DNA of 64,000 bases from Poecilobothrus nobilitatus (Eukaryota; Arthropoda; Insecta; Diptera; Dolichopodidae). The stretch is taken from positions 109,743,996-109,807,995 of the forward strand of contig OX352774.1 in assembly GCA_947095535.1 (NCBI GenBank). Reading direction: 5' to 3'. The notes under the pieces are model-generated. The model worked only from the letters and a program-made list of their open reading frames with translations. It ran no database searches and was not told where the DNA came from. The translations under genes were made by a program, and so were the position numbers. How positions within the stretch are numbered: position 1 is the stretch's first letter; each line of letters starts with the position of its first letter. This document shows positions 24,475 to 36,290 of the stretch, piece by piece.

Positions 24475-26534
24475 ATGAATGAAATGTATAATAAAAATGT
24501 TGTGAAATTATTAGTAAGAAAATCAACTTCGTATACATTTATGGAAAGGAAATTTAGTAGAATTTTAATTTAGACCAGAAAAACATAACCTTGGATTGTC
24601 AAATATATATATGATTTCTATTTATATGAACTATTGAAATTTCTCTGATACTTTCTGTTGAATTGTTTTCTTTTTACAATATTTTTAATACTTTCTATAA
24701 ATTGATTAGTTAAGTTTGCATTCATTATTTCTTTTTTTTTTAGCAATTGATTAAACTTAATCAAAGCAAAGCAAGTGCCAATGCACGCATGGAAATAATT
24801 TGAAAATTTGAAAAAGAAATACATAACATGAAGAAGTGTTAGAAGTCCCATAGACACTTATATTCACCTCTATTAGACAAAAATTTCGTGCGATTAAAGA
24901 GGATAACCTAAGACTAATGCCTTCTGTCTAAGATCTAAGTCCTTCTGGCTACCGACCCAAACCCCCTCTTACCAAATAATTCAAACCCTGATTTTAGACC
25001 TAAATAACTACATTTAGATTTTATTGCTTTTATATTTAACAAAGGAATTTGTTTGAATAAAACAAAGTTTACCACTTTTGCCATATATTTTACAAAAATT
25101 TTTTATGAAATTACTAAAAAAAATACAAATTATTGAGTGTATTCCATAATGAAGTATTGGACTTACAACTCACCTATATTGATTACAATCCCATTATGCG
25201 CTTATGACACGTCGGTTAGAACAGAAATTATCATATATTGCATCTTAATATTTATAAAATCATTCAGTAGTTGATCAGAACTCCTGACCGACATCAATGA
25301 GTCAAAGGACCCATGGGCCTTTTAACCTTCTTTCTGGGATTTTTGTCGCACAAAGTTAAGTGAAGAGAACCAAGTGACTTTTGAATCACTGAAGAGAAGG
25401 ATTACAGGTTAATTAAAAAGAGCTGTGCTTTCTTTATTTTTTTCGTTATGTCACCCCACTTCAAATTCAAATTTGTTAAAAAAACCAATAACCATTTTAA
25501 TATGTATATTTTCGAAAGTATCTGCAAAATATGTAGACTTTCCTAATTTAGTTATTATATATGTATGTAATTTAAATTCAAATACTTAAATATAAAAATT
25601 ATACCATGAAAAATTATTTTCGAAACCGTTAAATTCTTATTAATAAATTATTAAATATTTAATTGCACCATATATAATTGCAGAATTTAATTAATCTAAA
25701 ATCCATTAAAATATTTTAGAAGTTAACGTATATGTTTAAGTATTTTAAATTTTTATCATATTTATTTCAAAGCTTCCATTTAATTTTTTGTAATTTTTAT
25801 TAAGTCATTGACAACAAATAAAATGACTTAATTAAAAAAAAAAAAGTAATTCCATTTTTCAATTAATATTTCCTAAAAAATTATGCTAACAAGCATCTCT
25901 TTGTTTAAATTTTAAATCATTTTTAAACAGATAATTTTCCTTTCCTTTGTTGATTTATAAATTTAAATTTTAAAATAAAGAAAAAATTTTCTTTTTGTTC
26001 TATTTTAGAGTTCTTATCACAAATAGTCCTTTGAATTAAAAAAAAAAAAAGATAACTACTATAATTCATAACTTAAAATAAAATTCCATTAAAAATTATT
26101 TAGAAATTTCTAAGTAAATTTTTTGAATTTCCTTTTAAAAAAAATTATAAATATTTACAGGAATGTCCTTTAAGTTTTTTCTTTTTGCATGAATTGTGAA
26201 TGAGTTTTTTACTTAAAAAATTCACTTAATTTCATTGAAATATTAAAAAGAAAAGTAAGAGAGTATATATTATGTATATTTATATTTTATTTTAGCTTTG
26301 GTATCACAATCATAATAAAAATATGTCCTTAAAAAAATATACAGCACGGGTTTTAAAATTCCTATCATCCTTAGTAACTCCTAACTCATTCTTTAAAAAG
26401 CTTTTAACATTTTCTGTTAGAACATTTTTTGTCGCTGTTATGTATCAGTTTCTTACATTTATTTACAATCAACCGTTATTACATTGTCTAATAATATACT
26501 AGATCCAGCTTCTTTTAAGGGTTAGACATTTTTT
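24475..26534. other. AT-rich non-coding stretch with a less AT-rich patch
   Basis: No gene supported. The patch at about 24890-25010 (ctaagtccttctggctaccg) and 25260-25400 (gacccatgggccttttaacc) is clearly less AT-rich than its surroundings and may be old transposon DNA, but no family could be assigned. 25400-26530 is background. Confidence 0.4.
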
Positions 26535-26974
26535 TTAAACCTGTAAAAGAGCGGATATATAGACATGAGAATGTATATAGTTATGATTCGTTTTAACTGA
26601 CTCCGTCCTTCCATAACTGCATCCATCCAAACGATAACTAAAAAAATAATAGAACTAGGATTCTAAAATTTATACAATTCCAGTTTTGCTATTAAAATAG
26701 AACAAGTTCGACAAAGGGGTTCGAGTAGCTGCCACCTGCCATACAAATTCTGTTTTTATATAAATAAGTATCTAATTAAGCTAAATAACTCCGAAATTTA
26801 AATAAAAAATATAATCCCACACTTAGTTAAGTCAAATGTCCGAAATTTTGTAAAATATAATAAAATGGAAACTAAAGTTCACTAAATGTGTGAATACCCG
26901 CATTATGTTTGTGCGGCTATCCTTCAGTTGACTGTATATACTTATACAGTCATACACTCTTGGTCGTTCCTCGT
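26535..26974 (+). mobile_element. Short HINE-related element, type 2, plus strand
   Basis: The start aaacctgtaaaagagcggat corresponds to the HINE 5' end. It is followed by a degenerate tetranucleotide region (ccgtccttcc...ccatcc, about 26602-26628) and then taggattctaaaatttatac, which mirrors the section after the array in full HINEs. The body includes gagtagctgccacctgccat, shared in inverted form with the element at 24.0 kb. Near the 3' end a perfect 9-bp stem (26930-26938 with 26943-26951, loop tact) is followed by tcgttcctcgt. That hairpin and terminal string fit a Helentron 3' end. Confidence 0.6.
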
Positions 26975-28123
26975 ATATTTTATGTAATGAATAAAAATGT
27001 TTAAGAACTTCAAATTTAATTCAATTTCTTATTTACTAGATTTTGAGCATGACCAAGTTTTCACAATCAGTTTCAATTCATTTAAGAATTCTTTGCTTTA
27101 GTAGAAGAAATGCTCTTATTCGGAATAATATCATAGAAGTTATCTTTAATTAGTAAATTTTTTTATTTCTAGAAGATATTTTTAAAACAAAGAAAAGTCA
27201 ACCACGACAAATCCATCAAATATTTATAAATATTTCAATACTTTTTTTAAAACTGCATAAATCAACTACTCAACAAATTCTGTTAATCTAGCGATCAGAT
27301 TAATAGTAAGGACTCCTTTATGTTATAAGCAGCCGCAATAATTATGTATGGCTAATATGCTTCTTCTTAACTGCATAAGTTAGGTATTCTTTAAAAATAA
27401 TATAAAATCTTTGTTGGTTTGTTTTATAAATTTCGCAATATTTTTTATCATATATTATTCAAGTAATTGAAAATAATTCAATTTTTCTTTCGATTTAAAG
27501 TTATAAAGAAGTAAGAAAATTATATAGAAGGGATAAGTTTACGAAAGAAACTTAAAGAAATCAATCAAAAGTATTAAAAAAAATTTCAAAACTTTAATTA
27601 GTTGTCTTTTTTTTGAAGTTGTAATGAACAGTTTCATATTTGTTTCTTGTCAACTTTGTTTAAAGATAAAATTAAGTAAATTAACTTTCTGTCAAAACAG
27701 AAGACAAAAAATAAAATTTTTTTTTTTTACTTTTCAATCATTCCTTTTTCATTTTTATAATGTTTAAAATATGCAAATGCAAAAATCATAAAGCAAAATA
27801 CATTATAGTAAATGTGAACGATATACAAAAATCATTTACGCGCTCATATTTTAAGTAAAAATGTAATATTAATAGTTACTTTTGTAGCTACTGTAGTAAT
27901 AATCATTAACATTAAAAAAAAATATATATAAGTACAAACCTCATTTTAAATACAAGCATTTTATTTAATGAACTATTCTTCTGTCCCTTTTTTACTATAT
28001 TTTATAATTCTTTAATGTTTTATTGTATTATTAAATATACATTAATCAGTAAACAAATAAATAGCAATGATTCAATCCGAAAGATTTTAATTAATACTGC
28101 TAGTAATATTTTTTAACTCCAGG
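26975..28123. other. AT-rich non-coding stretch
   Basis: No gene or repeat recognised. Confidence 0.45.
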
Positions 28124-28124
28124 T

Positions 28125-28136
28125 ACATCTTGTTTT
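28125..28136. repeat. TSD of the 28.1-kb LINE (left; right copy 29145-29156)
   Basis: The sequence tacatcttgttt is present exactly on both sides of the LINE fragment, marking its integration by target-primed reverse transcription and fixing both ends. Confidence 0.88.
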
Positions 28137-29144
28137 ATTCTAGAGATATTACCAAAGGATTCTATACCAACTCTAACCGACTACACTCTTCCGAAACTAA
28201 ACTTCGGGAACAATTTAGCTGTAGAGTTTCCGACTAGAACGCAATGGAGGGGTGGGATGTGACAAAGAACTTCGATGTAACTATCTTCACCGACGGATCC
28301 AAGATGAAGGAAGGAGCCGGTGCTGGTATTTTGTCGGAAAAACTCTATATTTCAAAACCCTACAGACTCCCCGACGCGGAGATACTAGCAGTTAGAAATG
28401 CTGCTCGAATTTTGAACGGAAATAACACACAAATGAGAAAGGTCGAAATATAGTCAATCCGTGATTTATTAAGGCTATTAACACGAACGTTACAACGTCA
28501 AAGCTTGTTAGGCAGTGTCAAGAGGAACTTGCCCTAATAAGGGAAAAGCTAAACATAACCTTCATGTAGGTGCCTGGGCATAGTAATATTGAAAGAAACG
28601 AAAAATATGACGAACTAGCAAAGAAAGGAGTTACTCTGAACACTAACTGTCCAAATCGCAACAGAGGTGAAATAATCTGAGCAATTGCACTATATCTAGA
28701 ACGTTGTGACCTACCTATAACAAAAAGAGATCAAATGAGTTGATATCCAAATCACGCATAGATATCGCCAGGTTATTGGCAATCATCACAGGCTCTGGCC
28801 AGTAGACACGCATGTACCAAAACTAGGAATCTCTCACAACCTCCTGCAAGAGAGCAGACGAAAGTGAGAACCTTGAGCACTTTCTTTGTAGATGTCCGGC
28901 TCTAGCTACAGCCAGACTCCTCTCACTCGGCAAACCGTTCTACTAAAACCTCAACGAGCTCTCTGAGACAGAATCAAAGAATTTATTTCGTATATGAACT
29001 GCTCGGGTTGGATATAAAACCGAAAACAATCTCAAAATATAGATCACGTAAGTGCAGTAGTATCAAAATGGTGTAATCTAGTGCTAGTTGAGGCCTTCAC
29101 CAAATATCGTGATGGTCACCACCCTACCTACCTACTTACCTACC
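28137..29144 (+). mobile_element. 5'-truncated LINE (LOA/I-group, RNase H end), with TSD
   Basis: About 1 kb of the 3' end of a non-LTR retrotransposon, flanked by the 12-bp TSD tacatcttgttt (28125-28136 and 29145-29156). It contains the linker after reverse transcriptase, the RNase H domain, a Cys/His-containing C-terminus, a 3' UTR with gtagtatcaaaatgg (29057-29071), and a terminal CTAC-type repeat (about 29123-29146). RNase H in a LINE is typical of the I and LOA/R1-related groups. The coding part has several stops and at least one frameshift. 5' truncation is usual for LINE insertions. Base composition is clearly less AT-rich than the flanks. Confidence 0.88.
28244..28950 (+). pseudogene. 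LINE ORF2 C-terminus: RNase H domain, broken
   Basis: An open run at 28244-28453 encodes VTIFTDGSKMKEGAGAG, the first catalytic block of RNase H (Asp of TDGS), then AEILAVRNAA, the region of the catalytic Glu. After a stop the same protein continues in fragments: a TSKLVRQCQEELALIREK stretch, VPGHSNIE...NEK.DELAKKG (the H and D blocks) and, further on, ENLEHFLCRCPALATAR, a Cys/His-rich C-terminal block. Stops fall inside the domain, for example the TAG before VPGH. RNase H removes RNA from the RNA/DNA hybrid during retrotransposition. The enzyme is inactive here. Confidence 0.85.
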
Positions 29145-29243
29145 TACATCTTGTTTGCTAGGGTTAAAGTAAAAATCTCAGAGAGTGAGTTTATCTCTCA
29201 TAGCATTGTCGACTAATTTGAAATTGGAAACCAAATACATACA

Positions 29244-29440
29244 TTCTTTTTCTTCCCTAAGAGAGTTGGAAATCTTTCAAATTCACCAAGAACACTCACT
29301 TGTAGATTGTTACTGATTAAACCCCCTTCATCCTTTAGCAAACATAACAGGATCAAACGCCTAACTGCTAATACAGAATATACATTGTCTATAGGGTGCA
29401 GAAATAAGAAAAGATAAAGCAAGGATGAGGAAACTTACAT
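29244..29440. repeat. Unclassified dispersed repeat Y, copy 2
   Basis: Collinear with 3070-3270: caccaagaacactcac, gattgttactgattaaaccc, catcctttagcaaacata, and attgtctatagg. It lies about 90 bp outside the TSD of the neighbouring LINE, so it is a separate, earlier insertion. No domain seen on either strand. Confidence 0.5.
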
Positions 29441-31205
29441 TTGTGTACAGGGACTATAAGGGAACAATAACTAATATAAAATAATAAATCCAATTTAAAT
29501 TTAATGCGATTTTCTCCTATCTTATTTTTGTGATTATTTCTTTTAATTTCCATTTATACGAAAATCCATATATTTTAAATTATGTAAACAACTGAACTGA
29601 CAATTATTTCTCTTAAAAAGAATTTGCAGCAATTAAGTTTTGAAATTTAATCTTAATATGTAGCTGTAGTACATATCATACAAAATTTTAGTATTATTTT
29701 AGTAATACTCACAATACTGTACGTATTTTAATAATACTCACAATACTCACAATACAATACGTTACTTACAAAGTTAAGAACTAAAATATTCTTATTAATT
29801 TTCAAATAGAACTTTTTTGTAGTTTTAAATTACAATGAGCAGAATATTCGAAGTGGGAAAATTTCAACCCCTTTCATAAATCATTAAAACAAATGGTGTA
29901 TTTTACATTTAATCTTTTTTCAATAAAGTTGAAATAGAAATTTAAGTCTGCCAAAATATTTTTAATTATTCGTTCGTTGCCACTAACTAATTAAAAATTC
30001 GATTTTTTCCAAGGATTAAAGAATACATAATACTGTAGATTTTATAAATACTTAAAAAATATTGTAACTCTACCATAACTCTCTAACGTAATACTAAATA
30101 TCAAATTCTATTTTACAATATTTCCTTTTAAAACGTTATTGTAATTTATTATAACATTAACCACCTTTAATTCATATTAAAATTTGAGCAATACCGAAAT
30201 TTATTATTATAATTATTATAGCAGAATTAGAACTTATTTCAAGTGCACTCAGACTTCTTAGCAATGTGCATGTAGCTCTGCAATTCTCAAAGAAATTAAC
30301 GAAATCTGTTGACAAAACCTGGTTCAAAATAAAAATCCTTACTCTGGTGGCCTAAAACTAGCTTAAAGTGGTTTAAAATGCAATAACTTTGTAGGATTTT
30401 ATGTTATGAGAAATAAAAGATTGAATGCATAAAGTTCAGCTTCCACTTAAATCTACAAAAACTGAAGATGCAGCGTAGTTATTGTTTCAAAAGTATGATT
30501 TGAGTTCAAGCTCAGCTTTATATATTTGACCTAAAGAAAGGAAAAAAATGTTCAAAAAATTTTGGAATATTTATAAGTTCTGTATAAGCACTCTGTAAGT
30601 CACTTTTACTTCAAACCGGTATACATTAAAAATTAAAAATGTTTTTCAAAAGAATTATTATTTTAAATTACCTCCAAATTTCACTAGAATTTTTGACATT
30701 TCGAAAGTTTTGACATCATAAATCCTAAATAAAATTAAATGAAAACATGAATTTTTTTTGGAAAAAAAATTGTACTAAAACTACTTTACCTTTAAATTAA
30801 TGCTATAATATGCGTAAATCGTTGGACATTTGTACGTTTGATCTGGACTCGTAATTTATATAAAGTGAGAATTAACTTTTATTCATATTCTCTTAGGCTC
30901 ATTACTGAGGCGATATGTATTTAAAAATGTATTTAACATAACGAGTGAAAAAATGTTCGTAATGTTGGTAGTACTTTACTGTTAAAATGTTTTTGTTTTT
31001 GTTTTGAAAATTAAATTTTAATTTTTCATTTTGTTTGGAAAAGAAAAGGTATAGATTTTTTAAAAATTCTAGCATTTATGCTTTTTTTTCTTGAAGTATA
31101 CCTACAACAAATTTTAAAAAAATGAATTGCCTTATTTTTATTGTAATATATTTTCTAAAATTCATAAACATTAATAAAAACACCAAAATTCGAAATTATT
31201 TTTAA
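29441..31205. other. AT-rich non-coding stretch
   Basis: No gene. Short tandem aatactcac units occur at 29690-29765. The segment 30410-30560 (tgagttcaagctcagcttta) has a faint relative at 32430-32620 (taagttcaaactcagtttta) and may be an old repeat, too decayed to define. Confidence 0.4.
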
Positions 31206-31746
31206 TAGGTAGTTACTTTTTTTATTAACTCAATTTTTTTTTTTAATTATCTAAATATGTATATACTATTAAAACTACAAAAAAAAACCTATTAAATCTA
31301 CTATTAAAATCAAAAGTGATAGGTAAGTATCGCTAAAAAAAACAGAGGTGATATAACGTTGATATCGCTTAAGAAGAGATTTGTAAGAACGTTTTGAAAA
31401 GTTTTGTAGTAATACTAGACATGAAACTCTTGACAGTTAATATTCCGTCAATTTAAAAATGTCACTTTTGCTTCTAAAAGAATAACAGATCATAGCGTCA
31501 GTGATAGTTTTCATATGATGCGACTTAAAAAATATGGAGGTTTGTTTCCAAACTTATTTTTTATTTTTATAAATCGTACAATATTTATTATATACCTAAT
31601 ATTAGAAATAAATAAATATTTTTAAACAAAAGTTTTCAAAACATTTAAATAAAAAATAATACGAAACTATACTAAAACTAAACAACAAATTACGGTGAAC
31701 AGAAAAACATTACAGCTTTTCACATCAAAAACAAAGTAACTACCTA
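31206..31746. mobile_element. TA-flanked MITE (mariner-like size)
   Basis: About 540 bp bounded by inverted repeats of about 17 bp: taggtagttacttttttta at the left and its complement ending gtaactaccta at the right. If the outer TA is the target duplication, the element begins ggtagttac at both ends, as in Tc1/mariner-type MITEs. The interior is AT-rich with no transposase frame. Confidence 0.6.
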
Positions 31747-33334
31747 ATATAAAGTGAATATTTTTGAATTTTTAAAATTTTTTATTTTTGTATTTTAATA
31801 GTTGCTATTATGATACAATTATTAGCTAAGTATAGTTACTAATTAAATATAATTAATCCTACAAAAAAAAAAAAATTTTTGTCAATAACCTTTTCAATAT
31901 AAATATCAATATATGTATACTTATTTCTCAGTTTCTAAGAAACGAAAAATCTTTTTATTTTTTACTACTATAATTGGAAAATAATTTACAAATCGCAAAA
32001 TCTATATGTAACTTAAGAAAATATAAATCCTCATTTCGCTTATTTTATCACGCAATTCGCACCTATAATAAATAAAATTAAAAATTTACTATAATAATAA
32101 TAATTTCATTTCATTCAATTCATCTTATTCTGTTTATTAAATTTATATTTTAATAATTTTTTACGGATCAACAATCATAATTTCCATTAAAATTATTCTA
32201 TGATGAAATCTGTTATAGAATAACTTGTATAACTATTTCATTTTTTCTCGTTTTTTTTTTGTTAAATATCTTTTTTAATAAATTACTAACGACAACTAAC
32301 GGTCTTAAATTTTAATACCATTCAATATAGGGTGTACTGATATTGAAAAAGATGAAAAATTATTTAGTTGGATACATTAAAACAAGCACCAAGACATAGT
32401 GAGTAGAATCATAATATATGTTACTTTATTGTAGAATGCATAAATCTGAGCCTAAATCAAATCTGACTTTCCATACTAAAACTCTGACATAAAACGTAAA
32501 TTTTGTTCTAAAAAGTCAAATTTAAGTTCAAACTCAGTTTTATGATTTTGAATGGAAGGTTAGAAAAAGTTTAGCCATTTTTTGGTTTCATCAAATTACT
32601 TTTAAAATGCATAATGAAATTAGTGTCAACCAGATAGATTGACAAGATTGACAAATAGAATATATTTGACAAATAAAATATATACAAATATATGGTATAT
32701 TTGTTTATCTTGTATAAACCAGTGTAGACAAATTACCTCTTGTCAATAAACCTATGGGATGTTCTGCTTTCTATCATATGTTACCATAATTTTTAGGAAT
32801 TGTCTGTTTTACAAAACACCCTGTATTATAATAACTAAAATTTTTTTATGAATATTCTTATATGAAGCTATATGAAGCATATAAAATATTAAATAACTTT
32901 TTCCAATTTCCTGAATATTACAAAAACTCACCAGGTGTCAAAAACTATAAAGACTTATGCAATACTTTCATGTAAAACAAAAATCCAAGAACAAATTCTA
33001 TTTTAATAATTTGCAAATAAAATAAATGGAAAAGAAAAATTTCAGGAGTAAAATTCCAACTGAGCAGAATAAATACTTTTTTTTTCTATTTGTCTTTAAA
33101 TGAGATCACTATAAAATGATTTAGTATTTTAATTTTAATAGAATTCTTATAAATTGCAGTAAATATTAATATGTATTTTTTTCTACTTTTTTATTTCAAT
33201 TTTTTTCGAATTAAACTCTAAATATATTATTTTTTTTCCGTTTCAACACAATAATTATATGATGAAGTGCATAAAACATATAAAGATAATAACAATTTTT
33301 GTTTCCAATCAAGTTTGGTATCATAGAAAAACAG
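31747..33334. other. AT-rich non-coding stretch
   Basis: No gene. Apart from the faint repeat at 32430-32620 it is background. A small tandem atatttgacaaat/atatatac cluster lies at 32650-32700. Confidence 0.4.
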
Positions 33335-34210
33335 CGCAGACCCGAGGAAATAAAGCCTGCGGGCTTTAATTCCAAAACTTTTGGAATTAAAGCTTGTGGG
33401 CGTTAATTCCTTTTTGAATTGGAATTAAAAACCATAATTAAAAGGAATTAAAATCCGCGGCCTTTAATACCTTTTGAATTGGAATTAAGACCCACACTAT
33501 TTTTTGTTATTAAAAGAAGAAAGTAATAGAATAAGTAGAGCAAACGTAAAGATTTTAGAGTTTTGGATAAAAATTGGGGCATCCTCTTTTTCTAGAATAT
33601 TTACTAATATGTATATGTGCGAGATTCTGTATTGGGAGGGATATGCTTTTTCCAAAATATGTATATAAGTTCTCCATCCCCTCCTATTGTCAGGGATTTT
33701 GGGAGGGATTTTAGAATTGAATGCAAAATCAGGATTATACGTCTTTTACATAATATTTAGATATATGCATATGCGAGTTATGAATTAGGAGGATTATATA
33801 CATATTCTGAAAAACGCGTATAACCCTGATTTTGTAACCAACTCTAAAATCTCTCCTAATTCAGAAATTCGCATATACATAACTATATATAAATATTCTA
33901 CTTATAATCCTGATTTTGAATTGAATTTTAAAATCCCTCCCAAAACCCCTGAAGACTTAACAATGAGACAAAAGTCTATGGAACTTCTGGCTCATTGAAG
34001 TGAATCTACTTTTAACATGGCACCAAATAAAATTCAGTCAAATACAGACTCATGATAGTAACTTTTGTGTTACTCAGTAAAAATAAACTTAAAACTCACG
34101 GTCTAATGGAATTAAGACCCGTGGACTTTAATTCCTTTTTTAAAAGGACTTAAAGCCCACGGGCGTTAATTTCAAAGCCTGCGAGCTTTATTTCCTCGGG
34201 CGTTCTGTCA
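33335..34210. mobile_element. Foldback element FB1, arms of palindromic 28-bp units
   Basis: About 870 bp with long inverted arms at 33338-33500 and 34095-34205. The outermost matching block is cccgaggaaataaagc with its complement gctttatttcctcggg. Inside, each arm is made of nearly palindromic 28-bp units of the form ggaattaaagcc-cg-ggctttaattcc, with spacers of about 10 bp (period about 38 bp): four partial to complete units on the left and three on the right. The core (about 33590-33960) holds a second, inner inverted pair. Internally repetitive inverted arms with no coding core are the hallmark of foldback elements. The ends may extend to cagcg/cactg outside the arms; no clean TSD was found. 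Confidence 0.75.
33590..33960. repeat. Repeat X units in inverted pair, core of FB1
   Basis: A unit of about 100 bp appears inverted at about 33694-33800 and direct at about 33845-33957. In the direct sense it runs ctctcctaattcagaaattc, gcatatacata, atattct, taatcctgattttgaattga, then aaaatccctcccaaaacccc. A further partial inverted unit lies at 33590-33680. The same unit appears at 39.93-40.47 kb. Confidence 0.75.
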
Positions 34211-35798
34211 CTGCACCTAGAAAGACGTACTCTTTTCTAGTACTTCATCTTTCCTTCTCTTATTTTAAAACTTTCTTTTTATTTTACAAGTATTAAAGAA
34301 ATTAAAGCTATTTTTGTAATAGGACTACGTTTTATTATCCTTTAAAAGTAATTTTATAACAACTTCACTTGAATCATTAAAAAAATACATTAAATTAAAA
34401 AGTGTAAGTGAAAAGTGGAAAATTTTTAGATGACTGCATCCAAAACTATTCGTAATTATACAGGATTCGTATATATACTAAAGGAATATAATTATAAAAA
34501 TATCAACAAATAAAAAATGTCGTTGATGACACAAGGATGAAAAATAGCTAAATAAGCAACTTAATTGTCGCCAGCATATTTTAGCCAAATATCAATATTT
34601 AAATCGAAAACTAAACGATTGATTTAAAAAATTCCTTCTATTACAATTAAATTTTAAAATATATAAGAAATTAAAATGACCGACTCAGAACTGCTGGAAA
34701 TGAAAAACTCAAAACTAGAATCTAGAATCAATGCTATTAATATTATAAATTTGGATTAGATTAGACAACATTAGATTAAATTTACTATGAGTAATTCAGA
34801 TTGAATACTGAGTTCTCACAGTTTTCCTTAAGTCCTGCTGCTCTTACAAAATTGAAGACAAATTAAATTAACTCAATGAAATAAATTATAAAATGCGATG
34901 CGGCCATTGTTTGTATTTATCTCCTTTTATTTTTTAAGCAATTCTAAAATTTATTACATATTTTTATAACCATTTTAAATTATCTTAAATTTTTTCTTAT
35001 TTGAAAATTTTTATTTTGTATATTTATACCAAAAATGTAAATTATAATCTATATCGTAAAATTAAGGGTAATTTTCTTATATTTATAATATATTGTATAG
35101 TAAAACTATATACTAAAACTTGGTACCTAAAAATCTTAATAAAACTTCTATAAATTCAAATAAAAACAAAGTTTTTAATCACACTAACCTACTAATATCA
35201 TACTGTTTATAATTAACAAGAAGACATAAATTTTGTACAAATTTATTATTTTGTCTAATATTCTGGTTACTGTGGTTTCTACCATCATTATACACTTAAA
35301 TAGTTAAATAATTTTAATGCTATATAAATTTAATAACACCTCGTTAAAAAAAAAAAAATAAATAAATAAAACTTTCTTGAAGAATTTTATGAATTCGAAT
35401 TTCTATTATAAAATAAAATAAGAAATTATCATCGTGCCTGCTGCCCCCATAACATTAAAATTTATATCACCTGTACTTATAGTAATTTATCTTATTTTTT
35501 TTTTTTATTTAACATTATCATACTATAAGATATAAAACATAAGACAAGAAATAAAATGTCGTCCTTGTATATATATATATATATGTATTATATATTTATC
35601 TATAAATAAATAAAATTAGAAGAGTCTTAGAAAAGTTAAATTAGATGCGAAATTAAAATGATGCAAAGGTGAGATTTGTTTATATTATTTTCGTTTTTTT
35701 TTGTTTTGCTTTGGAAATATGTCTTCCAGAAAAAAAAATTTTTTTTTTTACTTTACCTTAAACACTAAAGAATAGTACCACAAATTTTCAAAACAAAA
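34211..35798. other. AT-rich non-coding stretch
   Basis: No gene. A TA-dinucleotide microsatellite lies at about 35566-35586. Otherwise background. Confidence 0.45.
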
Positions 35799-36290
35799 TG
35801 CCAAATGATAACATCCCAAATTAAACATTAGTCCCAAATGACAAAATCCTAAAATTCTAAAACTTCAAATTTAAAAATCTCAAACTACAAAGGCCCAAAA
35901 TAATTTAAAGTCATTACATTTAAATAAAATAATTAGAAAAAATTTTAGAGTTTAGCGAAGATTTCAGGTTTTGAGGACAAGCCCCCATTGTTGTTGAATA
36001 TACAAAAACAATTATGATGTATATGGTTATAAAATCAGATTATAAAAAATAAATATGTTGGTAAAAAATAATTGTATATCTATACGAACATCTACGAGTA
36101 TATCTATACGAAATCTTCAATTAGGAGAGATTCAAGATTTTTATTTTCAAGATGTTTTTATTTCAAGATTATTTTAGATCCAGATTTCTTTCCAGAATAT
36201 CGATTGGAATCTCAAAAAAACATTTGATATTTTCAACTTTGGAGATTTTGAATTTAGGGAGTTTTAATTTTGGGATTTTGTATTTGGCAT
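35799..36290. mobile_element. Foldback-like element FB3, AT-rich arms
   Basis: About 490 bp. The left arm begins atgccaaatgataacatccc and the right arm ends tgggattttgtatttggcat, its near complement. Each arm (35799-35910 and about 36130-36290) is a run of short degenerate units of the type aaaatcccaaa/aaaatctccaaa, about 15 bp apart. The arms are inverted relative to each other around a unique core of about 200 bp. No open frame. It resembles FB1 and FB2 in build but is more diverged, so the boundaries are approximate. Confidence 0.55.
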
